DNA of 64,000 bases from Flavobacterium poyangense (lineage in GTDB: Bacteria; Bacteroidota; Bacteroidia; Flavobacteriales; Flavobacteriaceae). The notes below the pieces were generated by a model. That model worked only from the letters and a program-made list of their open reading frames with translations, did no database searches and had not been told where the DNA came from. This document shows, piece after piece, positions 43,138-53,199 of this stretch. Position 1 is the stretch's first letter. Every line of letters starts with the position of its first letter. The DNA is taken from NCBI RefSeq assembly GCF_011751075.1, contig NZ_JAALLN010000001.1, forward strand, positions 186,001-250,000, given 5' to 3'. The position numbers were made by a program, and so were the translations under genes.

Positions 43138-44633
43138 ATCGCTTCGGCAATATGTTGCGAAACTACATTTGGAGCATTGTCCAGATCCGCAATAGTGCGT
43201 GCTACTTTCAAAATTCTATCGTAGGCTCGTGCAGAAAGATTAAGACGTTCCATAGCCGTTTTCAGTAATAGTTTTGATTGTTCGTCGAGTGCACAAAATT
43301 CTCTGATTTGCTTAGTATTCATCTGAGCATTGTAATGAATATTAGGCAACTGCTCAAAACGAATGGATTGCAATTCTCTGGCCGCAGTTACCCGTTTTCG
43401 GATTTCAATACTACTTTCTGCTTTTCTATCGTCCGATAACTTTTCGAAGGGAACAGGCGTAACTTCTATATGAATATCGATTCGGTCTAGTAAAGGGCCT
43501 GAAATTTTACTCAGATACCGCTGCATTTCTTGTGGTGAAGAAGTGTTAGGCATACCGGAATCATTAAAAAATCCACTAGGACTTGGATTCATACTCGCCA
43601 CCAACATAAACGACGACGGATAGGTTACCGTAAATTTAGCCCTTGAAATTGTTACTTCACGGTCTTCCAATGGCTGACGCATTACTTCCAGAACATCCCG
43701 TTTGAATTCTGGCAGTTCGTCCAGAAACAAAACCCCATTGTGCGCCATCGAGATTTCTCCCGGTTGCGGATAACTTCCTCCACCTACCAAAGCTACATTA
43801 GAAATAGTATGATGCGGACTGCGAAATGGCCTTTGATTCATTAAACCCACTTCTTTTAATTTTCCGGCAACACTATGAATTTTAGTCGTTTCTAATGCTT
43901 CACGCAAAGTCATAGGAGGCAAAATACTGGGCAATCTTTTGGCCAACATCGTTTTTCCTGCGCCGGGCGGGCCAATCAAAATAATATTATGGCCACCCGA
44001 AGCCGCAATTTCCATACACCTTTTTATACTTTCCTGTCCACGAACATCTGAAAAATCAAATTCGGGAAAATCCAGTGTTTTGTAGAATTCTGTTCTGGTA
44101 TCAATTGTCATGGGTTCAAGTGTTCCTTTCCCTTCAAAAAAATCAATTACTTCTTGTAAATTCTCAACGCCATACACCTCCAAACCAGCTACTATTGCAG
44201 CCTCTTTTACATTTTGCCTCGGCAGAAAGAAACCTTTGTATCCTTCTTCTTTGGCTTTTATAGCAATAGGTAAAGCTCCGTTTATCGATTGCAAACCTCC
44301 ATCGAGCGAAAGCTCTCCCATGATTATATACTGATCCAAATCAGGAGCTTTAATCTGATTTGACGCCGCCAGAATTCCAATGGCAAGTGTCAGGTCGTAG
44401 GCAGAACCCTCTTTTCGCAAATCGGCCGGTGCCATATTGATGGTAATTTTTTTCCCCGGAAACTTATAAACATTGTTCTTTAAAGCGGCTGCAATACGAT
44501 AACTGCTTTCTTTTATGGCGTTATCCGGCAAACCAACCAAATGATACCCAATTCCAGTATCCATATGAACTTCAATCGTAATTGTCGTCGCTTCTACTCC
44601 AAAAACGGCACTTCCATAAACTTTAGTTAGCAT
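43098..44633 (-). CDS. comM: ComM/YifB-type Mg-chelatase-like AAA+ ATPase
   Basis: 511 aa. N-terminal ChlI-like domain (VEATTITIEVHMDTGIGYHLVGLPDNAIKES, GSAYDLTLAIGILAAS), AAA+ core with Walker A GPPGAGKTMLAKRLP (near 218-232), NGVLFLDELPEF (Walker B), and a C-terminal Mg_chelatase_C (NLSARAYDRILKVARTIADL). Homologues are hexameric helicases that drive branch migration during natural transformation. comM is a known insertion hotspot for genomic islands in other bacteria; here its 3' end is duplicated around a small insert without destroying the gene. The 3' end overlaps the small inserted gene by 40 bp. Confidence 0.92.
   Translation of the reverse strand: MLTKVYGSAVFGVEATTITIEVHMDTGIGYHLVGLPDNAIKESSYRIAAALKNNVYKFPGKKITINMAPADLRKEGSAYDLTLAIGILAASNQIKAPDLDQYIIMGELSLDGGLQSINGALPIAIKAKEEGYKGFFLPRQNVKEAAIVAGLEVYGVENLQEVIDFFEGKGTLEPMTIDTRTEFYKTLDFPEFDFSDVRGQESIKRCMEIAASGGHNIILIGPPGAGKTMLAKRLPSILPPMTLREALETTKIHSVAGKLKEVGLMNQRPFRSPHHTISNVALVGGGSYPQPGEISMAHNGVLFLDELPEFKRDVLEVMRQPLEDREVTISRAKFTVTYPSSFMLVASMNPSPSGFFNDSGMPNTSSPQEMQRYLSKISGPLLDRIDIHIEVTPVPFEKLSDDRKAESSIEIRKRVTAARELQSIRFEQLPNIHYNAQMNTKQIREFCALDEQSKLLLKTAMERLNLSARAYDRILKVARTIADLDNAPNVVSQHIAEAIQYRSLDREGWLG
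43101..43142. repeat. 42-bp direct repeat, right copy within comM
   Basis: This copy encodes the final codons of ComM (YRSLDREGWLG); identical to 42547-42588. Confidence 0.9.
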
Positions 44634-45241
44634 AAATTCTATTCATTAAATATTTTTAAATTTAATGAAAAATAATTAAATTGTAGTTATTTTATTACAA
44701 ATAAAAAATTACACAATACTGCTAGTTAGACTTCTTGATTTTTTATACGAAACTGAATAATATTATAAGTTTCCTTACAGAACAAATCCTACTTTATAAA
44801 ATTAATAGAAACAAAAAACCTCTAGTAAATGGTCATGGTCGGAAGAACTTCCGTTATCATATCCCAAGTTCTATCATGACCTGTTTTTTTGTGGTTCTGT
44901 GACCCCGTTTTTTAATAAATTTAATAAAAGGTTTTTTTGACTAACATACTCCCTTTTGCATTTTTTAGCTTCGGAGAAGCGACACATTTATAGCAAATAT
45001 TCCCAACGTAAAGGAGCTCCGGAGGAGCGGCATACAAATTTAATATGCCGCTCCTCCGGAGCTTAACGTCATTATTGTCAAATTCGATCTATAAATATAA
45101 CACCCCTCCGGGGCTGCCATCTTTACACAAACAAAATAACCTTTAAACATCTAAAAAACAATCTAGTACACCAATAATTTTTACTAACAATTTGTAATAA
45201 AATTCTATCTTAGCGTAATCCTAAGAAAACCAAAAACCACT
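44634..45241. repeat. Gap with GCTCCGGAGGAGC repeats
   Basis: 608 bp with no gene. Perfect 20-bp stem at 45015-45034 / 45044-45063 (AGCTCCGGAGGAGCGGCATA and its complement), 9-nt loop, extended by ACGTAA/TTAACGT. Partial copies: AGCTTCGGAGAAGCGACACA (about 44968) and CACCCCTCCGGGGCTGCCAT (about 45101). A smaller hairpin CGGAAGAACTTCCG lies at about 44839. Confidence 0.8.
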
Positions 45242-46669
45242 ATGAATCAGACCACAAAACCTTCTCAAAACAGGATTTGTTTTACTAACCGGAAACTCAT
45301 CTTTTCCTTATTCTTTTCTTTAGCAGCTTTATTGTCTGCAAATAGTCAGTCAAAAAAAGTAACTGAAAAATTTAAAAAAGAAACCATTTTAAAAATAGAT
45401 TCCCTAGTACAAAAAAATTATATCTTTCCTGAAAAAGCACAATTGATTGGAGCTCATTTAAAAGACGCTTATAAAGGAGGCAAATTCAAAAAACATGAAC
45501 TATTAGATTCTTTTGCCGCAGCATTAACAAAAGAAGTACGATTCATCAACAATGATAAACATCTGGGAATTAAACCGAGATTTGTTCCAACGAAAGAGAA
45601 AATCGGTACCAATAAAGATTCTTACGAAATTTACCTACATAACGCAACTGATAATCGAAAGCTGGCAAATGGTTTTAGAGAAGCCAAAATAATAGACGGC
45701 AATATCGGATACCTCAATTTTAAGTATTTTATAGACGAAACCGATCAGACTATTGATTCCTATATGTACTTACTGGCCAATACGGATGCCATCATTATTG
45801 ATCTAAGTACAAATGGCGGTGGTAGTCCAAAAACGGTTCAATATTTATGCAGTTATTTTCTTGAGTCCCCACTGTTATTAAATACGCTATATTTTAGAAA
45901 AGACAAGTTTACCGAAGAATTTTGGGTTAAAGACGTTAACGGAAAAAAGAGACCGGATGTACCTCTGTTTATTATTACGGGCACAAGAACCTTTTCGGGA
46001 GCGGAAGAATTCAGTTATAATATGCAAACTCAAAAAAGGGCCACATTGGTTGGTGAAATAACGGGTGGCGGTGCCAATCCGGGTGATATTTTTGAAATTA
46101 ATTCCCTCTTGGAAATATTTATTCCCACCGGAACTGCTATAAACCCAATCACCAAAACAAACTGGGAAGGTACTGGCGTAATTCCGGAATATAAAACGAC
46201 TAAAGACATGGCTTACAATAAAACCATAGAATTAGCCGGAAAAGCAGCCGAAGCCTATCGAAATAAAAATGCAGCCGAGTCAAAGAAACTGTATCAGGAA
46301 CTACAGGCCACTATTGCACTACAAACAAAACCCCTCAATGAAGCAGCAGCAGTCAAAATGGATCAGCAACTGTTTAATGTTATAAAAAAATTAACCGACT
46401 CTGATTTATTTAATTGGGACGACATTGTTTATTTATCAACTGACTACAGCAAAACAAAACCATTTATAGCAGAGTCAATTTTAAAAAGTAATGCAGAGTT
46501 GCATCCAAAATCTCCTATTGCCTTTTTAAAATATGGCGATCTTCTGGAACAAAACGGGAAAAAAGACATTGCTATTGCTATCCTAAAAAAAGCAGTAGAA
46601 ATTGCAACAGAAATCAAAGCACCATATCTGGAAGGATTAAAAGCACGTTATGAAAGTATTTTAAAATAA
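45242..46669 (+). CDS. S41 family peptidase, secreted
   Basis: 475 aa. The N-terminus has basic residues then a hydrophobic segment (LIFSLFFSLAALLSANSQ, cleavage about 36). The IRBP/Tricorn-type S41 domain includes IGYLNFKYFIDETDQTIDSY, AIIIDLSTNGGGSPKTVQYL, nucleophile region TRTFSGAEEFSYNMQ (Ser in TFSGAEE) and GEITGGGANPG. The C-terminal ~130 residues are helical (YRNKNAAESKKLYQEL, FLKYGDLLEQNGKKDIAIAI), TPR-like. Periplasmic peptide or protein processing is likely; the target is unknown. Confidence 0.87.
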   Translation: MNQTTKPSQNRICFTNRKLIFSLFFSLAALLSANSQSKKVTEKFKKETILKIDSLVQKNYIFPEKAQLIGAHLKDAYKGGKFKKHELLDSFAAALTKEVRFINNDKHLGIKPRFVPTKEKIGTNKDSYEIYLHNATDNRKLANGFREAKIIDGNIGYLNFKYFIDETDQTIDSYMYLLANTDAIIIDLSTNGGGSPKTVQYLCSYFLESPLLLNTLYFRKDKFTEEFWVKDVNGKKRPDVPLFIITGTRTFSGAEEFSYNMQTQKRATLVGEITGGGANPGDIFEINSLLEIFIPTGTAINPITKTNWEGTGVIPEYKTTKDMAYNKTIELAGKAAEAYRNKNAAESKKLYQELQATIALQTKPLNEAAAVKMDQQLFNVIKKLTDSDLFNWDDIVYLSTDYSKTKPFIAESILKSNAELHPKSPIAFLKYGDLLEQNGKKDIAIAILKKAVEIATEIKAPYLEGLKARYESILK

Positions 46670-46835
46670 AAACCAAAACTCAAAAAAACAGGCAAAAAAC
46701 AGTTTAAAACGATTAGACAGAAAAGACAATACTTCCTTCTGTATCTTCTAATGGAATAATTGGAACAATTTTTAATTTAAAACTTGCTCAAATATTAATA
46801 TTTGTTATTTTTATTAAAAATTATACCATTAATCC

Positions 46836-49832
46836 ATGAAAAAAACCTTACTACTGTTCTTTTTGACTGTTTTTTTAACAAAAACACAGGCACAAAGCTA
46901 TTTCCCAGTTAACGAAAGTGTACAAAACAAAAACAAAAACTACACTGTTTTTACTAATGCTACCATCTACGTTACCCCAACACAAAAAATCGAAAAAGGA
47001 ACACTACTTGTTCAGGACGGAAAAGTCGTTGCAGTAGGGAATTCCGTTTCGATCCCTAAAAACAGCATTGTTATTAACCTTGAAGGAAAAACAATCTATC
47101 CTTCCTTCATTGATATTTACACCTCTTTCGGAATTGAAAAACCAAAAAGAAATCTACCTTCCGGAGGCGACCGTAACCCATTATATGACACAAAAAGAGT
47201 GGGATATTACTGGAATGAAAGCATTCGTTCTGAACTAAACGGTTACGAAGCTTTTAAGTATGATACCGCAAAAGCTGAGGAATTATTAAAAGCCGGCTTT
47301 GGTGTTGTCGGAACTCATATTCCTGATGGAGTTGCACAGGGAACAGGTGTGTTAGTGGCTTTGAACAATACGGAAAACAGTAAACAAATTATAACAGATA
47401 AAATTACCAACCATTTTGCTTTTACCAAAAGCAACGTAACCAATCAGGCCTATCCTAGTTCTTTAATGGGTATGATGGCATTGTTACGTCAAATGTATTT
47501 AGATTTGGATTGGTACAAAAAAGGAAATTCAGAAACTAAAGATTTATCTTTGGAAGCATTATCGGCTAACGAAAAACTAGTTCAAATATTTGCTACAGAA
47601 GACAAACTAAACAGTCTAAGAGCCTCAAAAATTGCAAAAGAATTTGGCTTAAACTATGTTTTGAAAGGAAGTGGAAATGAATTTGAAAGAATTCAGGAAA
47701 TCAAAAACACAAATGCTAAATTTATTATTCCGATCAATTTCCCGGAAGCTTATGATGTTTCTAATCCATATTTATCAAATCAGGTAGAGGTTGCAGACAT
47801 GCGTTTCTGGAATCAGGCACCAACAAACCTTAAAGTCCTATCAGATAACGGAATTGTCTTTGCGCTGACAACAGATAAATTGAAAAAAACCGAGGATTTT
47901 AAAACCAATTTATTGAAAGCTATAAAATACGGTTTTGATAAAACAAAAGCTTTAGAATCATTAACAACGATTCCTGCCGCTATTCTAGGAAAAAGCAACG
48001 AAATCGGAAGTTTAAAAACGGGTACCTATGCCAATTTTGTAATTACATCAGGTGAGATCTTTGATGAAAAAACCATTTTGTACGAAAACTGGGTTCAGGG
48101 AACTAAATACATCGTTAATGATATCAATGCAAAAGATGTTCGTGGCAACTATGATTTAACAATTGGAAACGACACCTATAAATGGAAAATCGCAGGAACC
48201 GAAACAGCTCCAAAATCGGAGGTTACTACTAGTGCTGATGCCAAAGTAAACAGCACTTTTAACGTTTCTAAAAATTGGATTTCTCTTGTCCTTAAACCAA
48301 GTGATACGACTAAAACGAATTATACCCGTTTAACGGGATTTGTAGAAAACCCGGAGAATCTATCCGGAAAAGCAGTACTTTCAAACGGAAATGAATTAAT
48401 TTGGAATGCCAAAAGAACAAGTCCTTTTACAGCCGTCAAAGACTCTTCTAAAGTAGAGAAACTAAATGCAATCATTCCGACAACCTTCCCTAACGTGGCT
48501 TTCGGAGATTCAAAAAAACAAACTGCTCAAACACTTCTTTTCAAAAATGCGACCGTTTGGACGAATGAAAAAGAGGGAATTTTAACCGAGACCGATGTCT
48601 TAATTAAAAACGGAAAAATTGCTGCAGTAGGTAAAAATCTTTCTGACGCATCCGCTGTTACTATCGATGCCAAAGGAAAACACATTACAAGTGGTATTAT
48701 CGACGAGCATTCGCATATCGCAATTTCAAAAGGAGTAAACGAAAGCGGACACAATTCAACTGCTGAAGTTACGATTCAGGATGTTGTAAATTCTGAGGAC
48801 ATTAATATTTACAGAGATTTAGCGGGAGGAGTAACTATTTCACAATTATTACACGGATCTGCCAACCCAATTGGGGGGCGTTCTGCTATCGTAAAATGGA
48901 AATGGGGTTCATCACCGGAAGAAATGTTATATAAAAACCAGCCTAAATTTATCAAATTTGCTTTGGGAGAAAACGTAAAACAGGCCAACTGGGGAATACA
49001 GAATCCTACTCGTTTTCCGCAAACCAGAATGGGAGTTGAACAAGTTTTCACCGATTACTTCCAACGTGCCAAAGAATATGATGAAAGCTGGAAAATCTTT
49101 AATTCAGGTTCTAAAAAAGGAAAAGCACCAAGAGTAGATCTTGAATTACAGACTTTAGCCGAAATACTTAACAAAGACAGATATATTACTTGTCACTCTT
49201 ATGTAGAATCAGAGATTTTGATGTTAATGAATGTTGCCGAAAAATTCAACTTCCGCGTAAATACTTATACCCACATTCTTGAGGGGTATAAAGTAGCTGA
49301 TAAAATGAAAGAACATGGTGTTGGAGCTTCAACGTTTTCAGACTGGTGGGCTTACAAATTTGAAGTTAATGATGCTATTCCGTTTAATGGTCCAATCATG
49401 CACAACCAGGGCGTTGTAGTTGCATACAATTCTGATGATGCCGAAATGTCCCGCAGATTAAATCAGGAGGCTGCAAAAGCGGTTAAATACGGTAATATTT
49501 CTGAAGAAGAGGCTTGGAAATTTGTCACGCTGAATCCTGCAAAATTATTACATATAGACGATAAAGTAGGAAGTCTTAAAGTAGGTAAAGATGCCGATGT
49601 AGTATTGTGGAGCGATAATCCTTTATCTATTTATGCTAAAGCAGAAAAAACAATTATTGAAGGAGTTGTTTATTTTGATATTGAAAAAGATGCCACCAAA
49701 CAACTTACTATCGCTAAAGAAAGAAACATCCTGATCGGTCAAATGTTACAAGAAAAAAACAAAGGAGCAAACACACAGAAACCGACTAAAAAAGAGAAAA
49801 TCGAGTACCACTGTGACACTTTAGAACAATAA
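46836..49832 (+). CDS. Two-domain secreted amidohydrolase
   Basis: 998 aa with a signal peptide (MKKTLLLFFLTVFLTKTQAQ). Two amidohydrolase modules are fused. In the first (about 30-430) the metal motif DxHxH reads DIYTS (after PSF, residues about 92-98), so it has lost the ligands. In the second (about 560-960) it is intact: IIDEHSHIAI (about 622-629), with CHSYVESE, YTHILEGYK and YNSDDAEMSRRLNQEAAKAV supplying further His/Asp ligands. Typical of imidazolonepropionase-like/prolidase-related periplasmic enzymes of Bacteroidota. It is followed 43 bp later by another family member, very likely in one operon. Confidence 0.88.
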   Translation: MKKTLLLFFLTVFLTKTQAQSYFPVNESVQNKNKNYTVFTNATIYVTPTQKIEKGTLLVQDGKVVAVGNSVSIPKNSIVINLEGKTIYPSFIDIYTSFGIEKPKRNLPSGGDRNPLYDTKRVGYYWNESIRSELNGYEAFKYDTAKAEELLKAGFGVVGTHIPDGVAQGTGVLVALNNTENSKQIITDKITNHFAFTKSNVTNQAYPSSLMGMMALLRQMYLDLDWYKKGNSETKDLSLEALSANEKLVQIFATEDKLNSLRASKIAKEFGLNYVLKGSGNEFERIQEIKNTNAKFIIPINFPEAYDVSNPYLSNQVEVADMRFWNQAPTNLKVLSDNGIVFALTTDKLKKTEDFKTNLLKAIKYGFDKTKALESLTTIPAAILGKSNEIGSLKTGTYANFVITSGEIFDEKTILYENWVQGTKYIVNDINAKDVRGNYDLTIGNDTYKWKIAGTETAPKSEVTTSADAKVNSTFNVSKNWISLVLKPSDTTKTNYTRLTGFVENPENLSGKAVLSNGNELIWNAKRTSPFTAVKDSSKVEKLNAIIPTTFPNVAFGDSKKQTAQTLLFKNATVWTNEKEGILTETDVLIKNGKIAAVGKNLSDASAVTIDAKGKHITSGIIDEHSHIAISKGVNESGHNSTAEVTIQDVVNSEDINIYRDLAGGVTISQLLHGSANPIGGRSAIVKWKWGSSPEEMLYKNQPKFIKFALGENVKQANWGIQNPTRFPQTRMGVEQVFTDYFQRAKEYDESWKIFNSGSKKGKAPRVDLELQTLAEILNKDRYITCHSYVESEILMLMNVAEKFNFRVNTYTHILEGYKVADKMKEHGVGASTFSDWWAYKFEVNDAIPFNGPIMHNQGVVVAYNSDDAEMSRRLNQEAAKAVKYGNISEEEAWKFVTLNPAKLLHIDDKVGSLKVGKDADVVLWSDNPLSIYAKAEKTIIEGVVYFDIEKDATKQLTIAKERNILIGQMLQEKNKGANTQKPTKKEKIEYHCDTLEQ

Positions 49833-49875
49833 TAATAGCCCCTTTAAAAAACTTGTAAAGTTAAAAACAGATAAA

Positions 49876-51183
49876 ATGAAAAATAAAAACATCTATATAT
49901 TGCTGCTATTATTTTGTGCATCGCTTCAGATAAAAGCACAACAAATACCGGCTCCGAAACAAACAAAATCTATTCTAATTTTAAACGCAACAGCACATTT
50001 GGGTAACGGAACCGTAATTCAAAACAGCGCCGTTGGATTTAAAGACGGTAAAATCTCTTTGGTAGCGGATGCTACGACGATAAGACTTGCCGCCGATGCC
50101 TACGATACTACCATTGATGCCAGTGGCAAACATATTTATCCGGGGTTTATTGCTCCAAACACAACACTGGGTTTGGTAGAAATTGATGCTGTAAAAGCTT
50201 CGGATGATGAGGAAGAAATCGGAAGTTTTAACCCGAATGTGAGAAGTATTATTGCTTACAACTCCGAATCTAAAGTAGTTGAAACAGTGCGACCAAACGG
50301 TATTTTAATGGCGCAGGTTACCCCTAGAGGAGGCAGAATATCGGGAACCTCTTCTGTTGTACAATTAGACGCATGGAGTTGGCAAGATGCTATTCTGAAA
50401 GAAAATGACGGAATTCATCTTAATTTTCCTTCCAGTTTTAAAAGATCAGGATCATGGTTCGAACCGGGAGTAATTGAGCCAAATAAAGACTATCCTAAAC
50501 AAATTGAAGAAATAAATGCTTTCCTGGTAAATGCTAAAGCCTACAATCAAACTGCTGCAAAGGAAAGAAATATAGTTTTAGAAGCAACGAAAGCCCTTTT
50601 TGATGGCACACAAACACTTTACATACATGCAGATGAGGAAAAACAAATTATAGACGCCATACAACTTGCCGCTGATAATCAAATTAACAAAATTGTAATC
50701 GTTGGAGGGTTTGAAGCTTATAAATCTGCTGATTTATTGAAAAAACATAATGTCGGCGTATTATTAAGACGTGTTCATGACATGCCAACAAATGACGACC
50801 AAGATGTTAACCTGCCTTATAAAATGGCTAAAATCTTAACAGACAAAGGCATAATTGTGGGCCTTGAAAACAGCGGTGATCACGAACGTATGAGTGTACG
50901 AAATCTGCCGTTCTTAGCAGGTACCTGTGCTGCTTTTGGCTTAGATAAAGAGATAGCTTTACAATTGATTACCTCCAATACAGCAAAGTTATTAGGTATT
51001 GAATCTACCGTTGGGACATTAGAAACAGGTAAAGATGCAACCTTGTTTATTTCTGAAGGTGATGCTTTAGATATGAGAACCAATAAACTGACAGCTGCTT
51101 TTATTCAAGGAAGAACAATTAATTTGGAAACCTTTCAAACAAAATTGAATGATAAATTTAAAGCAAAATTCAATCAGAAATAA
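49876..51183 (+). CDS. Degenerate amidohydrolase-family protein
   Basis: 435 aa with a signal peptide (ILLLLFCASLQIKAQ, cleavage about 22). It has the amidohydrolase composite fold (ILNATAHLGNGTVIQ, KHIYPGFI, C-terminal GTLETGKDATLFISEGDAL), but the HxH motif after PGFI reads APNTT, so the metal centre is missing, as in the first half of the upstream protein. FEAYKSADLLKKHNVGVLL and ENSGDHERMSVRNLPFLAG replace the usual ligand motifs. Probably a structural partner or regulator of the intact domain upstream (inference). Confidence 0.82.
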   Translation: MKNKNIYILLLLFCASLQIKAQQIPAPKQTKSILILNATAHLGNGTVIQNSAVGFKDGKISLVADATTIRLAADAYDTTIDASGKHIYPGFIAPNTTLGLVEIDAVKASDDEEEIGSFNPNVRSIIAYNSESKVVETVRPNGILMAQVTPRGGRISGTSSVVQLDAWSWQDAILKENDGIHLNFPSSFKRSGSWFEPGVIEPNKDYPKQIEEINAFLVNAKAYNQTAAKERNIVLEATKALFDGTQTLYIHADEEKQIIDAIQLAADNQINKIVIVGGFEAYKSADLLKKHNVGVLLRRVHDMPTNDDQDVNLPYKMAKILTDKGIIVGLENSGDHERMSVRNLPFLAGTCAAFGLDKEIALQLITSNTAKLLGIESTVGTLETGKDATLFISEGDALDMRTNKLTAAFIQGRTINLETFQTKLNDKFKAKFNQK

Positions 51184-51204
51184 ATAGACTACTCCTAATA
51201 CCTT

Positions 51205-51242
51205 AAGGCGTCAACTGAGAAATCATTTGACGCCTTTTTTTA
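51205..51242 (+). terminator. Rho-independent terminator
   Basis: AGGCGTCAA and TTGACGCCT arms, followed by a T run; ends the amidohydrolase operon. Confidence 0.75.
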
Positions 51243-51263
51243 TACTCATATTTCGCAATAAAA

Positions 51264-51369
51264 GGTTCTGAGATTCTGAGGTTCTAAGTTCCTGAGCTTC
51301 TAAAATATTAACTTGTAACGAATCTGTATGCCACAAAATAAAACTCAGAAACTTAGAACCTTAGCACCT
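51264..51369. repeat. CTTAG-type intergenic hairpin, diverged copy
   Basis: GGTTCTAAGTTCCTGAGCTT...AAACTCAGAAACTTAGAACC: inverted-repeat arms of the family at 11.4 and 22.7 kb. The rest of the gap to amt (51370-51708) is AT-rich with no clear feature. Confidence 0.7.
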
Positions 51370-51708
51370 CCCCTTATTATCCCTTTTCGAACTAACTTAA
51401 GCGCTGAAATCCTTATCTGTGATTTGAATTAAAAAGTCTGTTTCAGAAAAAAAATCGATAGAAAATTCTAAACGAATAGTTTTAAATTCAATTTATCCCT
51501 TTTTTAATGTCAAACTCATCTTCATAACCTTCATTTTGCAATATTTCAATTGTTGAATCGAAAATTAAGCACTACATATTAAATCATAGCCTTAAAAAAT
51601 ACAGGGTCAAAATTAAAAATTAATAAAAATCAAACCAACAACCCTATTTTTAACAGGGGTATTGATTCATTTTTATACTTTTATAAAAAAATTTAAAACA
51701 AAATAACT

Positions 51709-53025
51709 ATGCGAAAAATTATTTTAAGTGTGATTCTTATCACTGTTTTAGTACTAACTTTTGTCTCCAACTTTACTCTATCAGATACCCCACCTCCGAC
51801 TGAAGCTGTAAAATTTGATACAGGAGATACAGCCTGGATGATCGTAGCAACTGCATTTGTATTACTCATGACGCCCGGGTTAGGATTTTTCTACGGTGGT
51901 ATGGTAGGTAAAAAAAACGTAATCAGTACCATGTTGCAAAGTTTTATGGCCATGGTCATTGTTACCATCCTATGGGTACTAGTTGCTTTTGGACTGGCAT
52001 TTGGCCCCACTATAAAAGGAATTATCGGTGATCCGACTTCTAACTTATTCTTTCAGGGTGTTGGTACTAATACAGCATGGAGTCTTGCTCCAACGATCCC
52101 TTTTATGTTATTCGCATTGTTTCAGGCCAAATTTGCTATCATCACACCTGCCTTAATTACGGGGGCTTTTGCAGAACGTGTGCGTTTCTGGGCATATTTG
52201 TTATTCATGGTTTTATTCATATTAATTATCTATGCTCCTTTGTGTCACATGACCTGGCATCCTGACGGAGTTTTCTTTAAAATGGGCGTATTAGACTTCG
52301 CAGGAGGAACAGTAGTACATATGAGTGCCGGTTGGGCTGCATTGGCCGGAGCAATCTTTTTAGGAAAAAGAAAAGTTCAAAAAGTTAATCCCGCAAGAAT
52401 TACTTATGTATTATTAGGAACCGGTTTATTGTGGTTCGGCTGGTTTGGTTTTAATGCAGGTTCTGCTTTAGGTGCAAACGGATTAGCCGTACAAGCCCTA
52501 GGAACTACAACTGTTGCTACCGCAGCTGCTGCAATGGCTTGGGTGTTCCTTGACAAAATTCTGGGTCATAAATTATCTGCTCTTGGCGCCTGTATCGGAG
52601 CGGTTGTAGGCCTTGTTGCCATTACACCTGCAGCCGGTTTTGTCAGCATTCCTCATGCCATTTTTATCGGCTTGTTCTCCAGCATAGTGAGCAACCTTGT
52701 CGTTAGCAAATTCCCTAAAGGAAAAATTGATGATGCACTAGACGTTTTTGCCTGCCATGGTGTAGGCGGAATGACAGGAATGTTATTAACGGGAGTTTTC
52801 GCTTCTAAAGCAATCAACCCTGCGGTTGGTGATAACCAAGGTTTGATTTTTGGAACTCCTACCCTATTCATCAATCAATTCACTGCTTTGATAATGGTTT
52901 CGATTTTCGCTTTTGCAGGTTCTTATATACTATTTTTTGTTGTAAATAAAATTACTCCGCTAAGAGTTACCGAAGAAAAAGAAGAGTTAGGCTTGGACAT
53001 TTCACAACACGGAGAGTTTTTATAA
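51709..53025 (+). CDS. amt: Ammonium transporter
   Basis: 438 aa inner-membrane channel for ammonium/ammonia. Signal-like first helix (IILSVILITVLVLTFVSNF), then 11 membrane helices: DTAWMIVATAFVLLMTPGLGFFYGG, HMSAGWAAL with the first twin His, LLWFGWFGFNAGSA, and CHGVGGMTGMLLTGVFA with the second His. The C-terminal tail TEEKEELGLDISQHGEFL resembles the GlnK-sensitive tail of Amt proteins. No glnK gene is adjacent. Confidence 0.95.
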   Translation: MRKIILSVILITVLVLTFVSNFTLSDTPPPTEAVKFDTGDTAWMIVATAFVLLMTPGLGFFYGGMVGKKNVISTMLQSFMAMVIVTILWVLVAFGLAFGPTIKGIIGDPTSNLFFQGVGTNTAWSLAPTIPFMLFALFQAKFAIITPALITGAFAERVRFWAYLLFMVLFILIIYAPLCHMTWHPDGVFFKMGVLDFAGGTVVHMSAGWAALAGAIFLGKRKVQKVNPARITYVLLGTGLLWFGWFGFNAGSALGANGLAVQALGTTTVATAAAAMAWVFLDKILGHKLSALGACIGAVVGLVAITPAAGFVSIPHAIFIGLFSSIVSNLVVSKFPKGKIDDALDVFACHGVGGMTGMLLTGVFASKAINPAVGDNQGLIFGTPTLFINQFTALIMVSIFAFAGSYILFFVVNKITPLRVTEEKEELGLDISQHGEFL

Positions 53026-53054
53026 AAATTATTTTCTTTTCATTTCCTAAACAA

Positions 53055-53089
53055 AAAATCCCCCTGCATTCAAAACGCAGAGGGATTTT
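53055..53089. terminator. Terminator after amt
   Basis: AAAATCCC..CTGC (53055-53067) pairs with GCAG.GGGATTTT (53077-53089) with one mismatch; A/T runs on both sides. Confidence 0.7.
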
Positions 53090-53113
53090 ATCTTGAATTA
53101 ATTTCTACCTTAT

Positions 53114-53195
53114 TTTAGTACTTAGTGATTAGTCCCTAGTCCTCAGTCTTGCAACTTTAAAATCTAACTACTTTAGCTAATCACTAAGTACTAAA
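53114..53195. repeat. 19-bp inverted repeat before dsbD-like gene end
   Basis: TTTAGTACTTAGTGATTAG (53114-53132) is the exact reverse complement of CTAATCACTAAGTACTAAA (53177-53195). It ends 5 bp from the stop codon of the next gene (-) and may help terminate it. Confidence 0.75.
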
Positions 53196-53199
53196 AAAA

